Assembly: GCA_029863005.1 (NCBI GenBank) | Contig: JAOTWF010000003.1 | Location: 1-64,000 of the forward strand | From: Gammaproteobacteria bacterium | GTDB taxonomy: Bacteria; Pseudomonadota; Gammaproteobacteria; Acidiferrobacterales; Sulfurifustaceae | DNA length: 64,000 nt | Direction of reading: 5' to 3' | Shown: piece after piece, positions 8,204 through 16,482 of the stretch | How positions within the stretch are numbered: the stretch's first letter is position 1 | Layout of the letters: each line of letters opens with the position of its first letter | The notes under the pieces: generated by a model | Databases searched by the model: none | Told to the model about the DNA's origin: nothing | Seen by the model: the letters and a program-made list of their open reading frames with translations, nothing else | Program-made: the position numbers and the translations under genes

Positions 8204-9420
8204 GCACGGTAATGCCGGGCCAATCGATGCGGGTGTTGTCGGGCATGCGACCGACGGGGCGGCTGCATTTAGGGCATTACCACGGGGTACTTAAAAACTG
8301 GGTCAATTTACAGGCGCAATACGAGTGTTTCTTTTTTGTGGCGGACTGGCACGCCCTGACCACTCATTACGAAGATCCCAAAGTCATCGAGGAGAGCGTG
8401 TGGGACATGGTCGTAGACTGGCTGGCGGCCGGCGTCGATCCGAATAACGCCACACTATTCATCCAATCCCGCATTCCGGCGCATGCCGAGATGAATGTTT
8501 TGCTATCCATGATTACGCCGCTTTCCTGGCTAGAGCGCGTTCCCTCCTATAAGGATCAGCAACTTCAACTAAAGGAACTTGATCTCTCGACCTATGGTTT
8601 TCTTGGCTACCCGCTACTTCAAAGCGCCGATATCCTGATTTATCGTGCGGGATTGGTGCCGGTGGGCGAGGATCAAGTCGCCCATGTGGAGCTGACCCGG
8701 GAGGTAGCGCGCCGGTTCAACCACCTGTACGGGCGCGAATCGGGTTATGAAAATCGCGCGGAAGAGGCCATCAAGAAGATGGGCAAAAAAAACGCCAAAC
8801 TCTATCGCGAGCTGCGCACGGCTTTTCTGGAGAAGGGCGACCGCGAGGCGTTGGAGACGGCCCGCGCTCTTCTGGACCGGCAGAAAAACATCACACTCGG
8901 TGACAAGGAAAGATTGTTCGGTTTTCTGGAAGGAGGCGGGAAGATCATCCTGCCGGAACCGCAGGCGATGCTGACACACGCTCCCAAGATGCCGGGGCTG
9001 GACGGACGCAAGATGTCCAAATCCTACGACAATGTCATCGGTCTGCGCGACCCGCCGGCGGAAGTAGAGAAAAAACTTAAGACCATGCCCACCGATCCGG
9101 CACGCGTGCGACGCGAAGATCCGGGCGACCCGGACAAGTGTCCGGTGTGGGATTTTCATCTGATCTATTCCGATGAAACGCGTCAGGACTGGGTGCAAAA
9201 AGGCTGCCGTTCGGCGAAAATTGGATGTCTTGATTGTAAACAGACCATCATTGACGACGTGCTGAAGGAATTAAAACCGATTCAGGAGCGCGCCATGGAA
9301 TTCTCCCGCGATCCGCTGATCGTCAGGAATATAATCGCTGACGGTTGCAAACGCGCGCAGGACGCGGCGGAAACCACGCTGGTGGACGTGCGTGCCGCCA
9401 TGGGGCTGGGCTACAGCTGA
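8200..9420 (+). CDS. trpS: Tryptophanyl-tRNA synthetase with a putative Fe-S cysteine motif
   Basis: A 406-residue class I synthetase, longer than the roughly 334-residue E. coli enzyme. The HIGH-type motif is HLGHY at residues 23-27, and KMSKS is at 271-275. The extra length is an insertion of about 60 residues before KMSKS and a segment after it carrying Cys314, Cys336, Cys343 and Cys346 (C-x21-C-x6-C-x2-C). That spacing is close to the 4Fe-4S motif described in the Thermotoga maritima enzyme. The start overlaps the protease stop and the stop overlaps scpA, so expression is probably coupled along the run. Confidence 0.95.
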   Translation: MSTVMPGQSMRVLSGMRPTGRLHLGHYHGVLKNWVNLQAQYECFFFVADWHALTTHYEDPKVIEESVWDMVVDWLAAGVDPNNATLFIQSRIPAHAEMNVLLSMITPLSWLERVPSYKDQQLQLKELDLSTYGFLGYPLLQSADILIYRAGLVPVGEDQVAHVELTREVARRFNHLYGRESGYENRAEEAIKKMGKKNAKLYRELRTAFLEKGDREALETARALLDRQKNITLGDKERLFGFLEGGGKIILPEPQAMLTHAPKMPGLDGRKMSKSYDNVIGLRDPPAEVEKKLKTMPTDPARVRREDPGDPDKCPVWDFHLIYSDETRQDWVQKGCRSAKIGCLDCKQTIIDDVLKELKPIQERAMEFSRDPLIVRNIIADGCKRAQDAAETTLVDVRAAMGLGYS

Positions 9421-10211
9421 TGAGCGCGCCGACAGACAGCGAAACTCCGTTGGCGGTCGTCCACGGCGAAACCCTCACCCGGTTACCGGAGGATCTGTAC
9501 ATACCGCCGGATGCGCTGGAGGTATTTCTCGAAACCTTTCAGGGCCCGCTCGACCTGCTGCTCTACCTGATTCGCAAGCAAAACCTCAATATCCTCGATA
9601 TCCCGATCGCTGAAGTCACACGCCAGTACATGGGCTACGTGGAGCTGATGCAGGCCATCAAACTCGAGCTCGCCGCGGAGTATCTGGTCATGGCGGCAAT
9701 GCTGGCGGAAATCAAATCACGCATGCTCCTGCCGCACCCCGCCGGCGATGAAGACGAGGATGCGGATCCGCGCGCCGAGCTGGTGCGGCGTCTGCAGGAA
9801 TACGAACGTTACCGCGTTGCCGCTGAATCGCTGGATCACCTGCCACGCGTGGGTCGTGAGGTGCATCTGGTCGTCATCGAAAACGATCAGCCGCCGGTCA
9901 AGCGAATTGAGCCGAATGTCAGCCTGTTCGAAATGATGGATGCCTTCAAGGAAGTGCTTGTACGCGCCGAACTTTACCGGCATCATCATGTGCAATTGGA
10001 ACCTTTGTCGGTGCGCGAACGCATGACTCGTATTCTGGCGAGGATCAACAGCGAGGCGTTTGTAAGTTTCGAAGAGATGTTCGACCTGCGCGAAGGTCGT
10101 CGTGGCCTGGTGGTCACGTTCATGGCCATTCTCGAACTTCTCAAGGAATCCCTGATCGTGGTGGTTCAGCAGGAACCCTATGCACCGATTCATCTCAAGG
10201 CGGCGGCCTGA
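9420..10211 (+). CDS. scpA: Segregation and condensation protein A
   Basis: A 263-residue kleisin subunit of the SMC-ScpAB complex, which organises the chromosome. The N-terminal half has VFLETFQGPLDLLLYLIRKQ and LNILDIPIAEVTRQY, which are diagnostic. The C-terminal winged-helix part includes FVSFEEMFDLREGRRGLVVTF. The ATG at 9420 overlaps the trpS stop (TGATG), so an upstream in-frame codon inside trpS was rejected. The next gene, scpB, again overlaps by one base. Confidence 0.94.
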   Translation: MSAPTDSETPLAVVHGETLTRLPEDLYIPPDALEVFLETFQGPLDLLLYLIRKQNLNILDIPIAEVTRQYMGYVELMQAIKLELAAEYLVMAAMLAEIKSRMLLPHPAGDEDEDADPRAELVRRLQEYERYRVAAESLDHLPRVGREVHLVVIENDQPPVKRIEPNVSLFEMMDAFKEVLVRAELYRHHHVQLEPLSVRERMTRILARINSEAFVSFEEMFDLREGRRGLVVTFMAILELLKESLIVVVQQEPYAPIHLKAAA

Positions 10212-10903
10212 TGAGTGAAGTTAACGTCGAACTTAAAAACATCATCGAAGCGGCTCTGCTGGTCGCCGGCCAGCCTCTCACCCTCGATAAGATGTTAACC
10301 ATGTTTCCCGCCGAATCACCGCCCACGCGCGAGGAAATCCGCGCCGCGCTGGAAATGCTCGAGGAAGAGTACGCCGAGCGCGTGGTGGAACTGAAGCAGA
10401 TCGACCGTTCCTGGCGCTTCCAGACGCGCGAAAAATATGCGCCCTGGGTTACTCGCTTGGCCGAGGAACGTCCAGTGCGCTATTCACGCGCACTGCTCGA
10501 AACGCTGGCCATCATTGCCTATCGCCAACCGGTAACGCGCGGGGATATTGAGAATATCCGCGGTGTGTCCGTGAGCACCGATATCATCAAAACGCTGGTT
10601 GGACGCGAATGGATACGTCAGGTGGGTGTGCGCAATGTCCCGGGGCGGCCGGCGTTATACGGCACCACGCGTGAATTCCTGGAACATTTCAATCTGAAAA
10701 ACCTGGAAGAGCTGCCGCCGCTGTCAGCCTTGCGTGATCTGGATGTCATCAGCAACGAGTTGAATCTGCGTCTGGATCTTGAACAGCATGCAGAGGCAAC
10801 CCGTTCTGGCGTGGCAGCTGCCGAGGGCGACGCTCACGGTGGTATGGGGGAGGAGCAGGAATCGGAGATCTTGTCCGAGGCCAAAACCGCCGAGCGTGAG
10901 TGA
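10211..10903 (+). CDS. scpB: Segregation and condensation protein B
   Basis: A 230-residue partner of ScpA in the bacterial condensin. Two winged-helix domains fill residues 1-180. ALLETLAIIAYRQPVTRGDIENIRGV and IRQVGVRNVPGRPALYGTT are family signatures. The final 40 residues are acidic and low in complexity, probably a flexible tail, and overlap the rluB start. The start overlaps the scpA stop by one base. Confidence 0.94.
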   Translation: MSEVNVELKNIIEAALLVAGQPLTLDKMLTMFPAESPPTREEIRAALEMLEEEYAERVVELKQIDRSWRFQTREKYAPWVTRLAEERPVRYSRALLETLAIIAYRQPVTRGDIENIRGVSVSTDIIKTLVGREWIRQVGVRNVPGRPALYGTTREFLEHFNLKNLEELPPLSALRDLDVISNELNLRLDLEQHAEATRSGVAAAEGDAHGGMGEEQESEILSEAKTAERE

Positions 10904-11759
10904 AAAACTCCAGAAGGTTCTGGCCCGCGCCGGATTAGGTTCGCGCCGCCAAATCGAACGCTGGATAACCGAAGGACGAATCACCATCGACGGAAAGCCC
11001 GCCGCCCTCGGCGCGCGCGTCACCGTCGGCCAAATTCTGCGCGTGGACGGCCGGACTGTCCCGGCGCATGCTTTCCAGACCCAACCGCGCATCCTGCTCT
11101 ACCACAAGCCCGAAGGCGAAGTTTGCACGCGTTCGGACCCCCAGGGACGCCCCACGGTTTTCGACAAACTTCCCACACTCCGCGGCGCACGCTGGATTGC
11201 CGTCGGCCGACTGGATTACAACACCTCGGGACTTCTGCTTTTCACCACCGACGGTGAACTCGCCAATCGCCTCATGCATCCTTCACGCGAAATCGAGCGT
11301 GAATATGCCGTGCGTATCCTGGGAAAAATCAGTGACGCCATGCTGACGCGGCTTAAGGAGGGTGTCATGCTTGATGACGGCCCGGCACGGTTCGAGTCGA
11401 TTGTGGATGCCGGTGGTACCGGTGCGAATCATTGGTATCATGTGACGCTCAAGGAGGGACGTAACCGGGAAGTGCGCCGCCTGTGGGAGACGGTCGGTGC
11501 CAAGGTCAGCCGGTTAATGCGCGTGCGTTACGGACCCGTCGCCTTGCCGCCGTATTTTCATGCGGGTCGAAGTTCTGCGCTGGATGAAGCCTTGACCGCC
11601 GCGCTCTACGAACAAGCGGGTCTGCAATCTCCTTCGCCCGGGAAAACCAAGATTGACAGTGTAAAACGGACTCAAGGAAGAGGGCGCCAACGTCAGCGAA
11701 CAGAGATCTCACGGAAAAAATCGCGCGTTTCCAAACGGCGAGTGGGACATCGGCGTTAG
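10896..11759 (+). CDS. rluB: 23S rRNA pseudouridine synthase B
   Basis: A 287-residue pseudouridine synthase of the RsuA/RluB family. Residues 1-60 form an S4 RNA-binding domain (KLQKVLARAGLGSRRQIERW). The catalytic Asp is in VGRLDYNTSGLLLFT near residue 105. RluB modifies U2605 of 23S rRNA in E. coli. The GTG at 10896 was chosen because it gives the canonical N-terminus; it overlaps the end of scpB by eight bases. The last 50 residues are basic and look disordered, as in other RluB proteins. Confidence 0.93.
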   Translation: MSEKLQKVLARAGLGSRRQIERWITEGRITIDGKPAALGARVTVGQILRVDGRTVPAHAFQTQPRILLYHKPEGEVCTRSDPQGRPTVFDKLPTLRGARWIAVGRLDYNTSGLLLFTTDGELANRLMHPSREIEREYAVRILGKISDAMLTRLKEGVMLDDGPARFESIVDAGGTGANHWYHVTLKEGRNREVRRLWETVGAKVSRLMRVRYGPVALPPYFHAGRSSALDEALTAALYEQAGLQSPSPGKTKIDSVKRTQGRGRQRQRTEISRKKSRVSKRRVGHRR

Positions 11760-11811
11760 TCACGCACCGCGTCATAAATAACAGGTTGTGAATAATTGAG
11801 TGGAGAAGAAT

Positions 11812-13209
11812 ATGTCAACAGTTCCCACCACAGCCGATAACACAAAGCCCCCGGCCGAGGCTTCACTGAGCGAAGCTTTTTCCTATTGGCTGAAGCTGGG
11901 ATTCATCAGTTTTGGTGGTCCCGCCGGGCAGATCAGCATGATGCACCAGGAGCTGGTCGAGCGCCGCCGCTGGATCTCGGAGCACCGGTTTCTGCATGCT
12001 TTAAATTATTGCATGCTGTTGCCCGGGCCGGAGGCGCAGCAGCTCGCCACCTATATCGGTTGGTTGATGCACGGCACCAAGGGTGGGATCATCGCCGGCA
12101 CTTTGTTCGTGTTGCCCTCTTTATTTATCCTCATTGCCCTCACATGGATTTATATTGTATTTGGTAACGTGCCAGCCGTGGCCGGAATACTTTATGGAAT
12201 CAAGCCGGCGGTGACAGCCATTGTGGTCTTCGCGGCCTATCGCATCGGCTCGCGCGCTCTTAAAAACGCCGTTCTGTGGGCGATGGCGGCCGCGGCCTTC
12301 GTGGCGATTTTTGCCTTCAACGTGCCGTTCCCGTATATCGTGCTGGGTGCGGCTATGGTCGGTTTCATCGGTGGACGTCTGGCCCCGGATAAATTCAAAA
12401 CCGGCGGGCATCACGGCGACGGCCACAGGAGTTACGGACCGGCACTTATCGACGATAATACCCCTCCGCCCGAGCATGCCTGTTTCAAGTGGACGAGAGT
12501 CATTACCTATGCCTTGGTTGGGCTGTTCATCTGGGCTGGTGTCATGGGCCTGATGTTGGCGCAATACGGTTGGGAGGGAACACTCACGCAAATGGGATGG
12601 TTCTTTACCAAGGCCGCGCTGCTTACTTTTGGTGGCGCCTATGCCGTGCTTCCCTATGTCTATCAGGGTGGCGTGGATCAGTATCAGTGGTTGACGGGCA
12701 TCCAGATGATTGACGGCTTGGCGTTGGGAGAGACCACGCCCGGACCCCTTATTATGGTCGTTGCCTTTGTGGGCTTCTTGGGAGGCTGGACCAAGGAAAT
12801 CTTTGGCCCGGACATGCTGGCGCTGGCCGGGATCGCCGGGGCGACGGTCGCCACCTTCTTTACTTTTTTGCCTTCATTTCTTTTCATCCTGCTTGGTGGA
12901 CCGGCGGTGGAAGCCACGCGGCACGATATCAAATTCACAGCACCGCTTACCGGCATCACGGCGGCGGTCGTCGGGGTGGTACTCAATCTCGCGGTATTTT
13001 TCGCTTATCATGTACTGTGGCCGCAGGGTTTTCCGACGTCGCTGAGTCTGGTAACGGTGTTCAGCAACTTTGACTGGCTGCCCGTAATTATCGGAGTGGT
13101 AGCCTTTGTCGCCCTGTGGCGATTCAAAGTTGGAATCATACCGGTGATTCTAGCGTGCGGAGGTGCAGGGCTTGCTTACGTGGTGCTCAGGCCGCTTCTT
13201 GGTATTTGA
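11812..13209 (+). CDS. chrA: Chromate transporter, two-domain CHR family
   Basis: A 465-residue membrane protein with two CHR domains. The first (about 25-200) has FGGPAGQISMMHQELVERRRW and LLPGPEAQQLATYIG. The second (about 245-460) has FTKAALLTFGGAYAVLPYVYQ and ALGETTPGPLIMVVAFVGF. These motifs define ChrA chromate/sulfate antiporters, which export chromate. The ATG at 11812 has a GGAGA ribosome-binding site; the alternative four codons upstream is less favourable. The downstream rhodanese and ChrB-type domain support a chromate-resistance module, though some ChrA homologues may move other oxyanions. Confidence 0.92.
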   Translation: MSTVPTTADNTKPPAEASLSEAFSYWLKLGFISFGGPAGQISMMHQELVERRRWISEHRFLHALNYCMLLPGPEAQQLATYIGWLMHGTKGGIIAGTLFVLPSLFILIALTWIYIVFGNVPAVAGILYGIKPAVTAIVVFAAYRIGSRALKNAVLWAMAAAAFVAIFAFNVPFPYIVLGAAMVGFIGGRLAPDKFKTGGHHGDGHRSYGPALIDDNTPPPEHACFKWTRVITYALVGLFIWAGVMGLMLAQYGWEGTLTQMGWFFTKAALLTFGGAYAVLPYVYQGGVDQYQWLTGIQMIDGLALGETTPGPLIMVVAFVGFLGGWTKEIFGPDMLALAGIAGATVATFFTFLPSFLFILLGGPAVEATRHDIKFTAPLTGITAAVVGVVLNLAVFFAYHVLWPQGFPTSLSLVTVFSNFDWLPVIIGVVAFVALWRFKVGIIPVILACGGAGLAYVVLRPLLGI

Positions 13210-13306
13210 AGCGCCCTGACTTGTATGAACGGGGGAATCTATACTGTTTTAATTACGCCACGTTAAAACTTGACCGTGTCGCGAACGGAATTACAGAGGG
13301 GAATTC

Positions 13307-13630
13307 ATGAATCGCACTATCACGCCAGATGAGCTCAAACAGCTTCTCTATCTCCGAAAAAATATCCTGGTACTGGATGTGCGCCGCAAGAATGATTACC
13401 AGACAGATGGCCAGAAAATCCCCGGTGCCGCCTGGTTGGATCCGGACAAACTGGCACAGTGGAGCACAGCCTTGCCGCTCGACCGGGATATTGTCATTTA
13501 CTGCGTGCGCGGAGGTTCGGTGAGCAACACGGTGGTGGACCAATTGCAGGCAAAGGGCGTCAAGGCGCGCTTTATTGAAGGCGGCCTTGAGGCCTGGAAG
13601 ACGACCGGAGGCGAAGTTACGGAAAAATAG
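13307..13630 (+). CDS. Single-domain rhodanese
   Basis: A 107-residue rhodanese. LVLDVRRKNDYQTDGQKIPGA is the N-terminal part of the fold, and the active-site loop is CVRGGSVS, with the catalytic cysteine near residue 66. Such proteins carry sulfur as a persulfide. An AGAGGGG ribosome-binding site precedes the ATG. It lies between chrA and the ChrB-type gene, so a redox or sulfur-transfer role tied to chromate reduction or sulfate handling is plausible but unproven. Confidence 0.88.
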   Translation: MNRTITPDELKQLLYLRKNILVLDVRRKNDYQTDGQKIPGAAWLDPDKLAQWSTALPLDRDIVIYCVRGGSVSNTVVDQLQAKGVKARFIEGGLEAWKTTGGEVTEK

Positions 13631-13643
13631 AGGGAATGGCGAC

Positions 13644-14096
13644 ATGAAATGGGTCACCCGGGAACGTCCGAAAATTGATCGCATCGCCTGCCCTTGGCTG
13701 ATCGCAAGGTTCATCGACAAGTCCCCCGAGTTTCACTATGTGCCAGCCCAGGATGTGCTGAAGGTGGCGCAAGAGACAGGCGCTATCCCGTATGACATCC
13801 CCGGTGTTGAGATGTCTCACCACGGCGAGCTGTGCAGCTTCGATGCCTTTCTCAAAAAATACAAACTGAACGATCCCGCCTTGCAACAGCTGGCTGTGAT
13901 TGTGCGTGGCGCAGACACTTCGCGCCCTGATCTCGCGCCGCAGGTTCCGGGTCTGATGGCGCTGTCGCTCGGTTTGTCCCGTCTATATGCCGACGACCAT
14001 GAAATGCTGCGCCATGGGATGGTGATGTATGATGCGCTTTATGCGTGGTGCCGCGACTGTCAGAAGGAAACCCACGGCTGGCCGCCCAAGAGCTAG
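13644..14096 (+). CDS. Chromate resistance protein, ChrB C-terminal domain type
   Basis: A 150-residue protein beginning MKWVTRERPKIDRIACPWLI, a diagnostic start of the chromate-resistance (ChrB) domain. Further hallmarks are FHYVPAQDVL, YDIPGVEMSHHGELCSFDAF and the close ALYAWCRDC. Full ChrB is a chromate-responsive regulator with an extra N-terminal domain; this is the short, domain-only form. The ATG at 13644 has an AGGGA site and follows the rhodanese by 13 bases. The next gene overlaps its end. Confidence 0.88.
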   Translation: MKWVTRERPKIDRIACPWLIARFIDKSPEFHYVPAQDVLKVAQETGAIPYDIPGVEMSHHGELCSFDAFLKKYKLNDPALQQLAVIVRGADTSRPDLAPQVPGLMALSLGLSRLYADDHEMLRHGMVMYDALYAWCRDCQKETHGWPPKS

Positions 14097-14763
14097 TCAT
14101 CTCCTCTCTGTCTCCGAGATTTACCACCGACTTTATGCTGCTAACGGTCGTCAACACTGGTGGCCGGGCAATGGCGCTTTTGAAATCATGGTCGGGGCGG
14201 TGCTGACCCAGAACACCGCGTGGACCAACGTCGAGCGGGCCATCGTCAACCTCAAGCGCGCCCGCGCGCTCTCGCCCGCTGCGATCGTGCACGCTCACCC
14301 CCGGCACCTGGCGGCCTGGCTCAAGCCCTCCGGCTATTTCAACGTCAAGGCACGGCGCCTGAAGGCACTGTGCCGCTGGGTGATCGAACAGGGCGGCGTG
14401 AATAAAATCGCGCGCCGCGAGACGGCGGAATTGCGCGCGGCGCTGCTCACAGTGCACGGCGTCGGGCCGGAGACCGCTGACGATATCTTGCTCTACTCCT
14501 TTAAGCGTCCGGTGTTCGTCATTGACGCCTACACGCGACGCATTTTCGCGCGCCTCGGACTGATTTCGGGTGACGAGCCCTACGAGGTCCTGCGCGGCCT
14601 GTTTGAGCGCAAGTTTGGCACTTCCGTCTCGCGGTTCAATGAATACCATGCCCTGATCGTGATCCACGGAAAGGAAATCTGCAAAAAGCAACCGCTTTGT
14701 TATCGCTGTTGCTTGAGTCAGCAGTGCCCTTCGGTGGATCTTCGGGAGTCCTCGGGAGATTGA
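14041..14763 (+). CDS. Endonuclease III-related HhH-GPD glycosylase with Fe-S motif
   Basis: About 240 residues of the HhH-GPD superfamily. Residues near QHWWPGNGAFEIMVGAVLTQNTAW are typical of the endonuclease III-related group (COG2231). The hairpin is LLTVHGVGPETADDILLY, followed by the catalytic Asp in VIDAYTRR. The lysine of endonuclease III (GRKTA) is replaced here (GPETA), so a monofunctional glycosylase is more likely than an AP lyase. Cysteines near the end follow C-x5-C-x2-C-x5-C and probably hold a 4Fe-4S cluster. All in-frame ATGs (14029, 14032, 14041) lie inside the preceding gene, so the start is uncertain. Confidence 0.83.
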   Translation: MRGAATVRRKPTAGRPRASHLLSVSEIYHRLYAANGRQHWWPGNGAFEIMVGAVLTQNTAWTNVERAIVNLKRARALSPAAIVHAHPRHLAAWLKPSGYFNVKARRLKALCRWVIEQGGVNKIARRETAELRAALLTVHGVGPETADDILLYSFKRPVFVIDAYTRRIFARLGLISGDEPYEVLRGLFERKFGTSVSRFNEYHALIVIHGKEICKKQPLCYRCCLSQQCPSVDLRESSGD

Positions 14764-14816
14764 CATCATCCCGGCGCGAGCTAGATTCGCTCGATCCACA
14801 GTATGGAGAACCTGCC

Positions 14817-15284
14817 ATGACATCAGAAAGGAAAAAGGGACACTTTACGTTTCACACCTGCGCCGTGCTGTTCATGGCGTCGGCGGTGCTGGAGCTTCTT
14901 TCAATTACATCTGAAGCGCCACTCTTCGGGACAATTCGGGGTGGCATCACCGCCGGGATTTATCATCTTTTTTATGTCGCGCTCTTCCTGGCCCTGGGAA
15001 TAGGCTTGTGGAGTGCAACAAGATGGGGATACACCTTGGTGTATGTGACGACCGCCGTGTATACCCTCGACAAGTTACAGCTGGTGCTGAGCCGGGAAGC
15101 GCTGCAGGAGTTCGTTAAGATTCAGATGATCGGGTTCGAAAGTCAGCTGCAAATGCAGGGGATCAACGAAGCCCTGATCGTGCAGGCCATCGCGATGATG
15201 GCTGCTGTTGTCATTCTTTGTTGGTGGGGATTCGCGTTGTATACCTACTGGCGTCGAGATTATTTCAAGAAAGATGGATTTTAG
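14817..15284 (+). CDS. Small integral membrane protein, unknown
   Basis: A 155-residue protein with four hydrophobic segments (about 12-30, 43-65, 70-85 and 120-145). A clear GGAGA ribosome-binding site lies eight bases before the ATG at 14817, so this start was preferred over an in-frame codon inside the glycosylase gene. The acidic or polar stretch between segments three and four (SREALQEFVKIQMIGFESQ) may be a loop. No family recognised. It ends 16 bases before the convergent YheT-like gene. Confidence 0.75.
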   Translation: MTSERKKGHFTFHTCAVLFMASAVLELLSITSEAPLFGTIRGGITAGIYHLFYVALFLALGIGLWSATRWGYTLVYVTTAVYTLDKLQLVLSREALQEFVKIQMIGFESQLQMQGINEALIVQAIAMMAAVVILCWWGFALYTYWRRDYFKKDGF

Positions 15285-15300
15285 CTGGATATGTTTTATT

Positions 15301-16254
15301 TCAGAAATATCCTTCAAGATATTTCGGAATACGTTCCTCCAGCCAGTAATTTGTCCTCCACGGCCATGTCCCGCTGACAAAACCTACATGCCCCCCGTAC
15401 GGATAGACTTCCAGCGTGACGGAGTCGGGCAGCTCATTTTTCCGTGGGATGACCTTTTCAGTCATGAACGGGTCGTCACGTGCGTGCAGCAATAGTGTTG
15501 GGACTGCTATTCCTTTCAGGTATTGGCGTGAGCTCGACACGGTGTAATAGTGATCGGCGCTATCGAAACCGTGCAAGGGAGCCGTAACATATTCATCGAA
15601 ATCACGAAAGCTTTTAAGAGTCGAAAGGTCCTGAATCTTGATGGGCAACGCGATGCGTTTGCGCTTCTCGGCAACAGTGAGACGCAGGGAGCGTATCAGT
15701 TGCCGTTGATACAGACGTGAGAATCCCCGATTAAGCCGATCCGCCGCGCTCTGCAAGACGTACGGAACCGATACGGCCACGGCGGCGCGCACAGGCGTTT
15801 CTCTTCCGGTATTGCCTAGCCATTTGAGCAGAACGTTTCCTCCCAATGAGAAACCGACGATGCTCACCCTAGTGCGTGGTTCGCGTTGCTGTAGCGTACT
15901 GATCACGTGCGCGAGATCGCCGGTGTCTCCGGAATGATAGCTGCGTGCCAGACGATTGGGTTCCCCGCTGCACCCACGGAAGTGCATGACGACACCACGC
16001 CACCCGCGGCGCTTGATCGCCTGCATCATGCCGCGGGCATAAGGTGATTGAGATGAACCCTCGAGACCATGCAGCACCATGACAATTGGGCCGCTGCCAT
16101 TCTCCGTCCAGTCCAAGTCGAGAAAATCGCCGTCAGGAAGCTCCAGGCGCTCGCGCTGGAAAAAAAGCTTCGGAGCACGTCTGGCTAACCTTGCCCATAG
16201 GGTTTGAGCATTGGGCCCACGGCACCACCAAGCGGGTTGAAAGCCTCTATTCAT
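15301..16254 (-). CDS. YheT-type alpha/beta hydrolase
   Basis: A 317-residue hydrolase of the YheT/EMB8 family. PAWWCRGPNAQTLWARL at the start is characteristic, followed by VMVLHGLEGSS and FRGCSGEPN. The nucleophile elbow is GFSLGGN, the acid is in HARDDPF and the histidine in GGHVGF, so a full catalytic triad is present. The ATG at 16254 gives the normal family length; an open frame extends about 66 codons further but with non-family sequence. Substrate unknown, often called a hydrolase or esterase. Confidence 0.88.
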   Translation of the reverse strand: MNRGFQPAWWCRGPNAQTLWARLARRAPKLFFQRERLELPDGDFLDLDWTENGSGPIVMVLHGLEGSSQSPYARGMMQAIKRRGWRGVVMHFRGCSGEPNRLARSYHSGDTGDLAHVISTLQQREPRTRVSIVGFSLGGNVLLKWLGNTGRETPVRAAVAVSVPYVLQSAADRLNRGFSRLYQRQLIRSLRLTVAEKRKRIALPIKIQDLSTLKSFRDFDEYVTAPLHGFDSADHYYTVSSSRQYLKGIAVPTLLLHARDDPFMTEKVIPRKNELPDSVTLEVYPYGGHVGFVSGTWPWRTNYWLEERIPKYLEGYF

Positions 16255-16482
16255 GGATAAGCGTTTCGCCAAATTGAGAGAAATAACTTTCAGTCCTAGA
16301 GCGCTTGTCACCAACGCTGACGACTGGCGGACACCGGACGATTGCCTTCGAGACTCTGGGGTGGAATCAAACTCAGCACCCAACCGGGCAGCGAAGGGTT
16401 GTCCTGTGATATTTCCACAAAAGGAATCGTAACAACACTGACGACTGGACATGGTTCCCGTCGGTTACGGTCAATGGAACCA

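Noticed and set aside
13852-14823. Long minus-strand open frame of 323 codons
   Set aside because: It is antisense to the ChrB-type and glycosylase genes, which have clear domain motifs.
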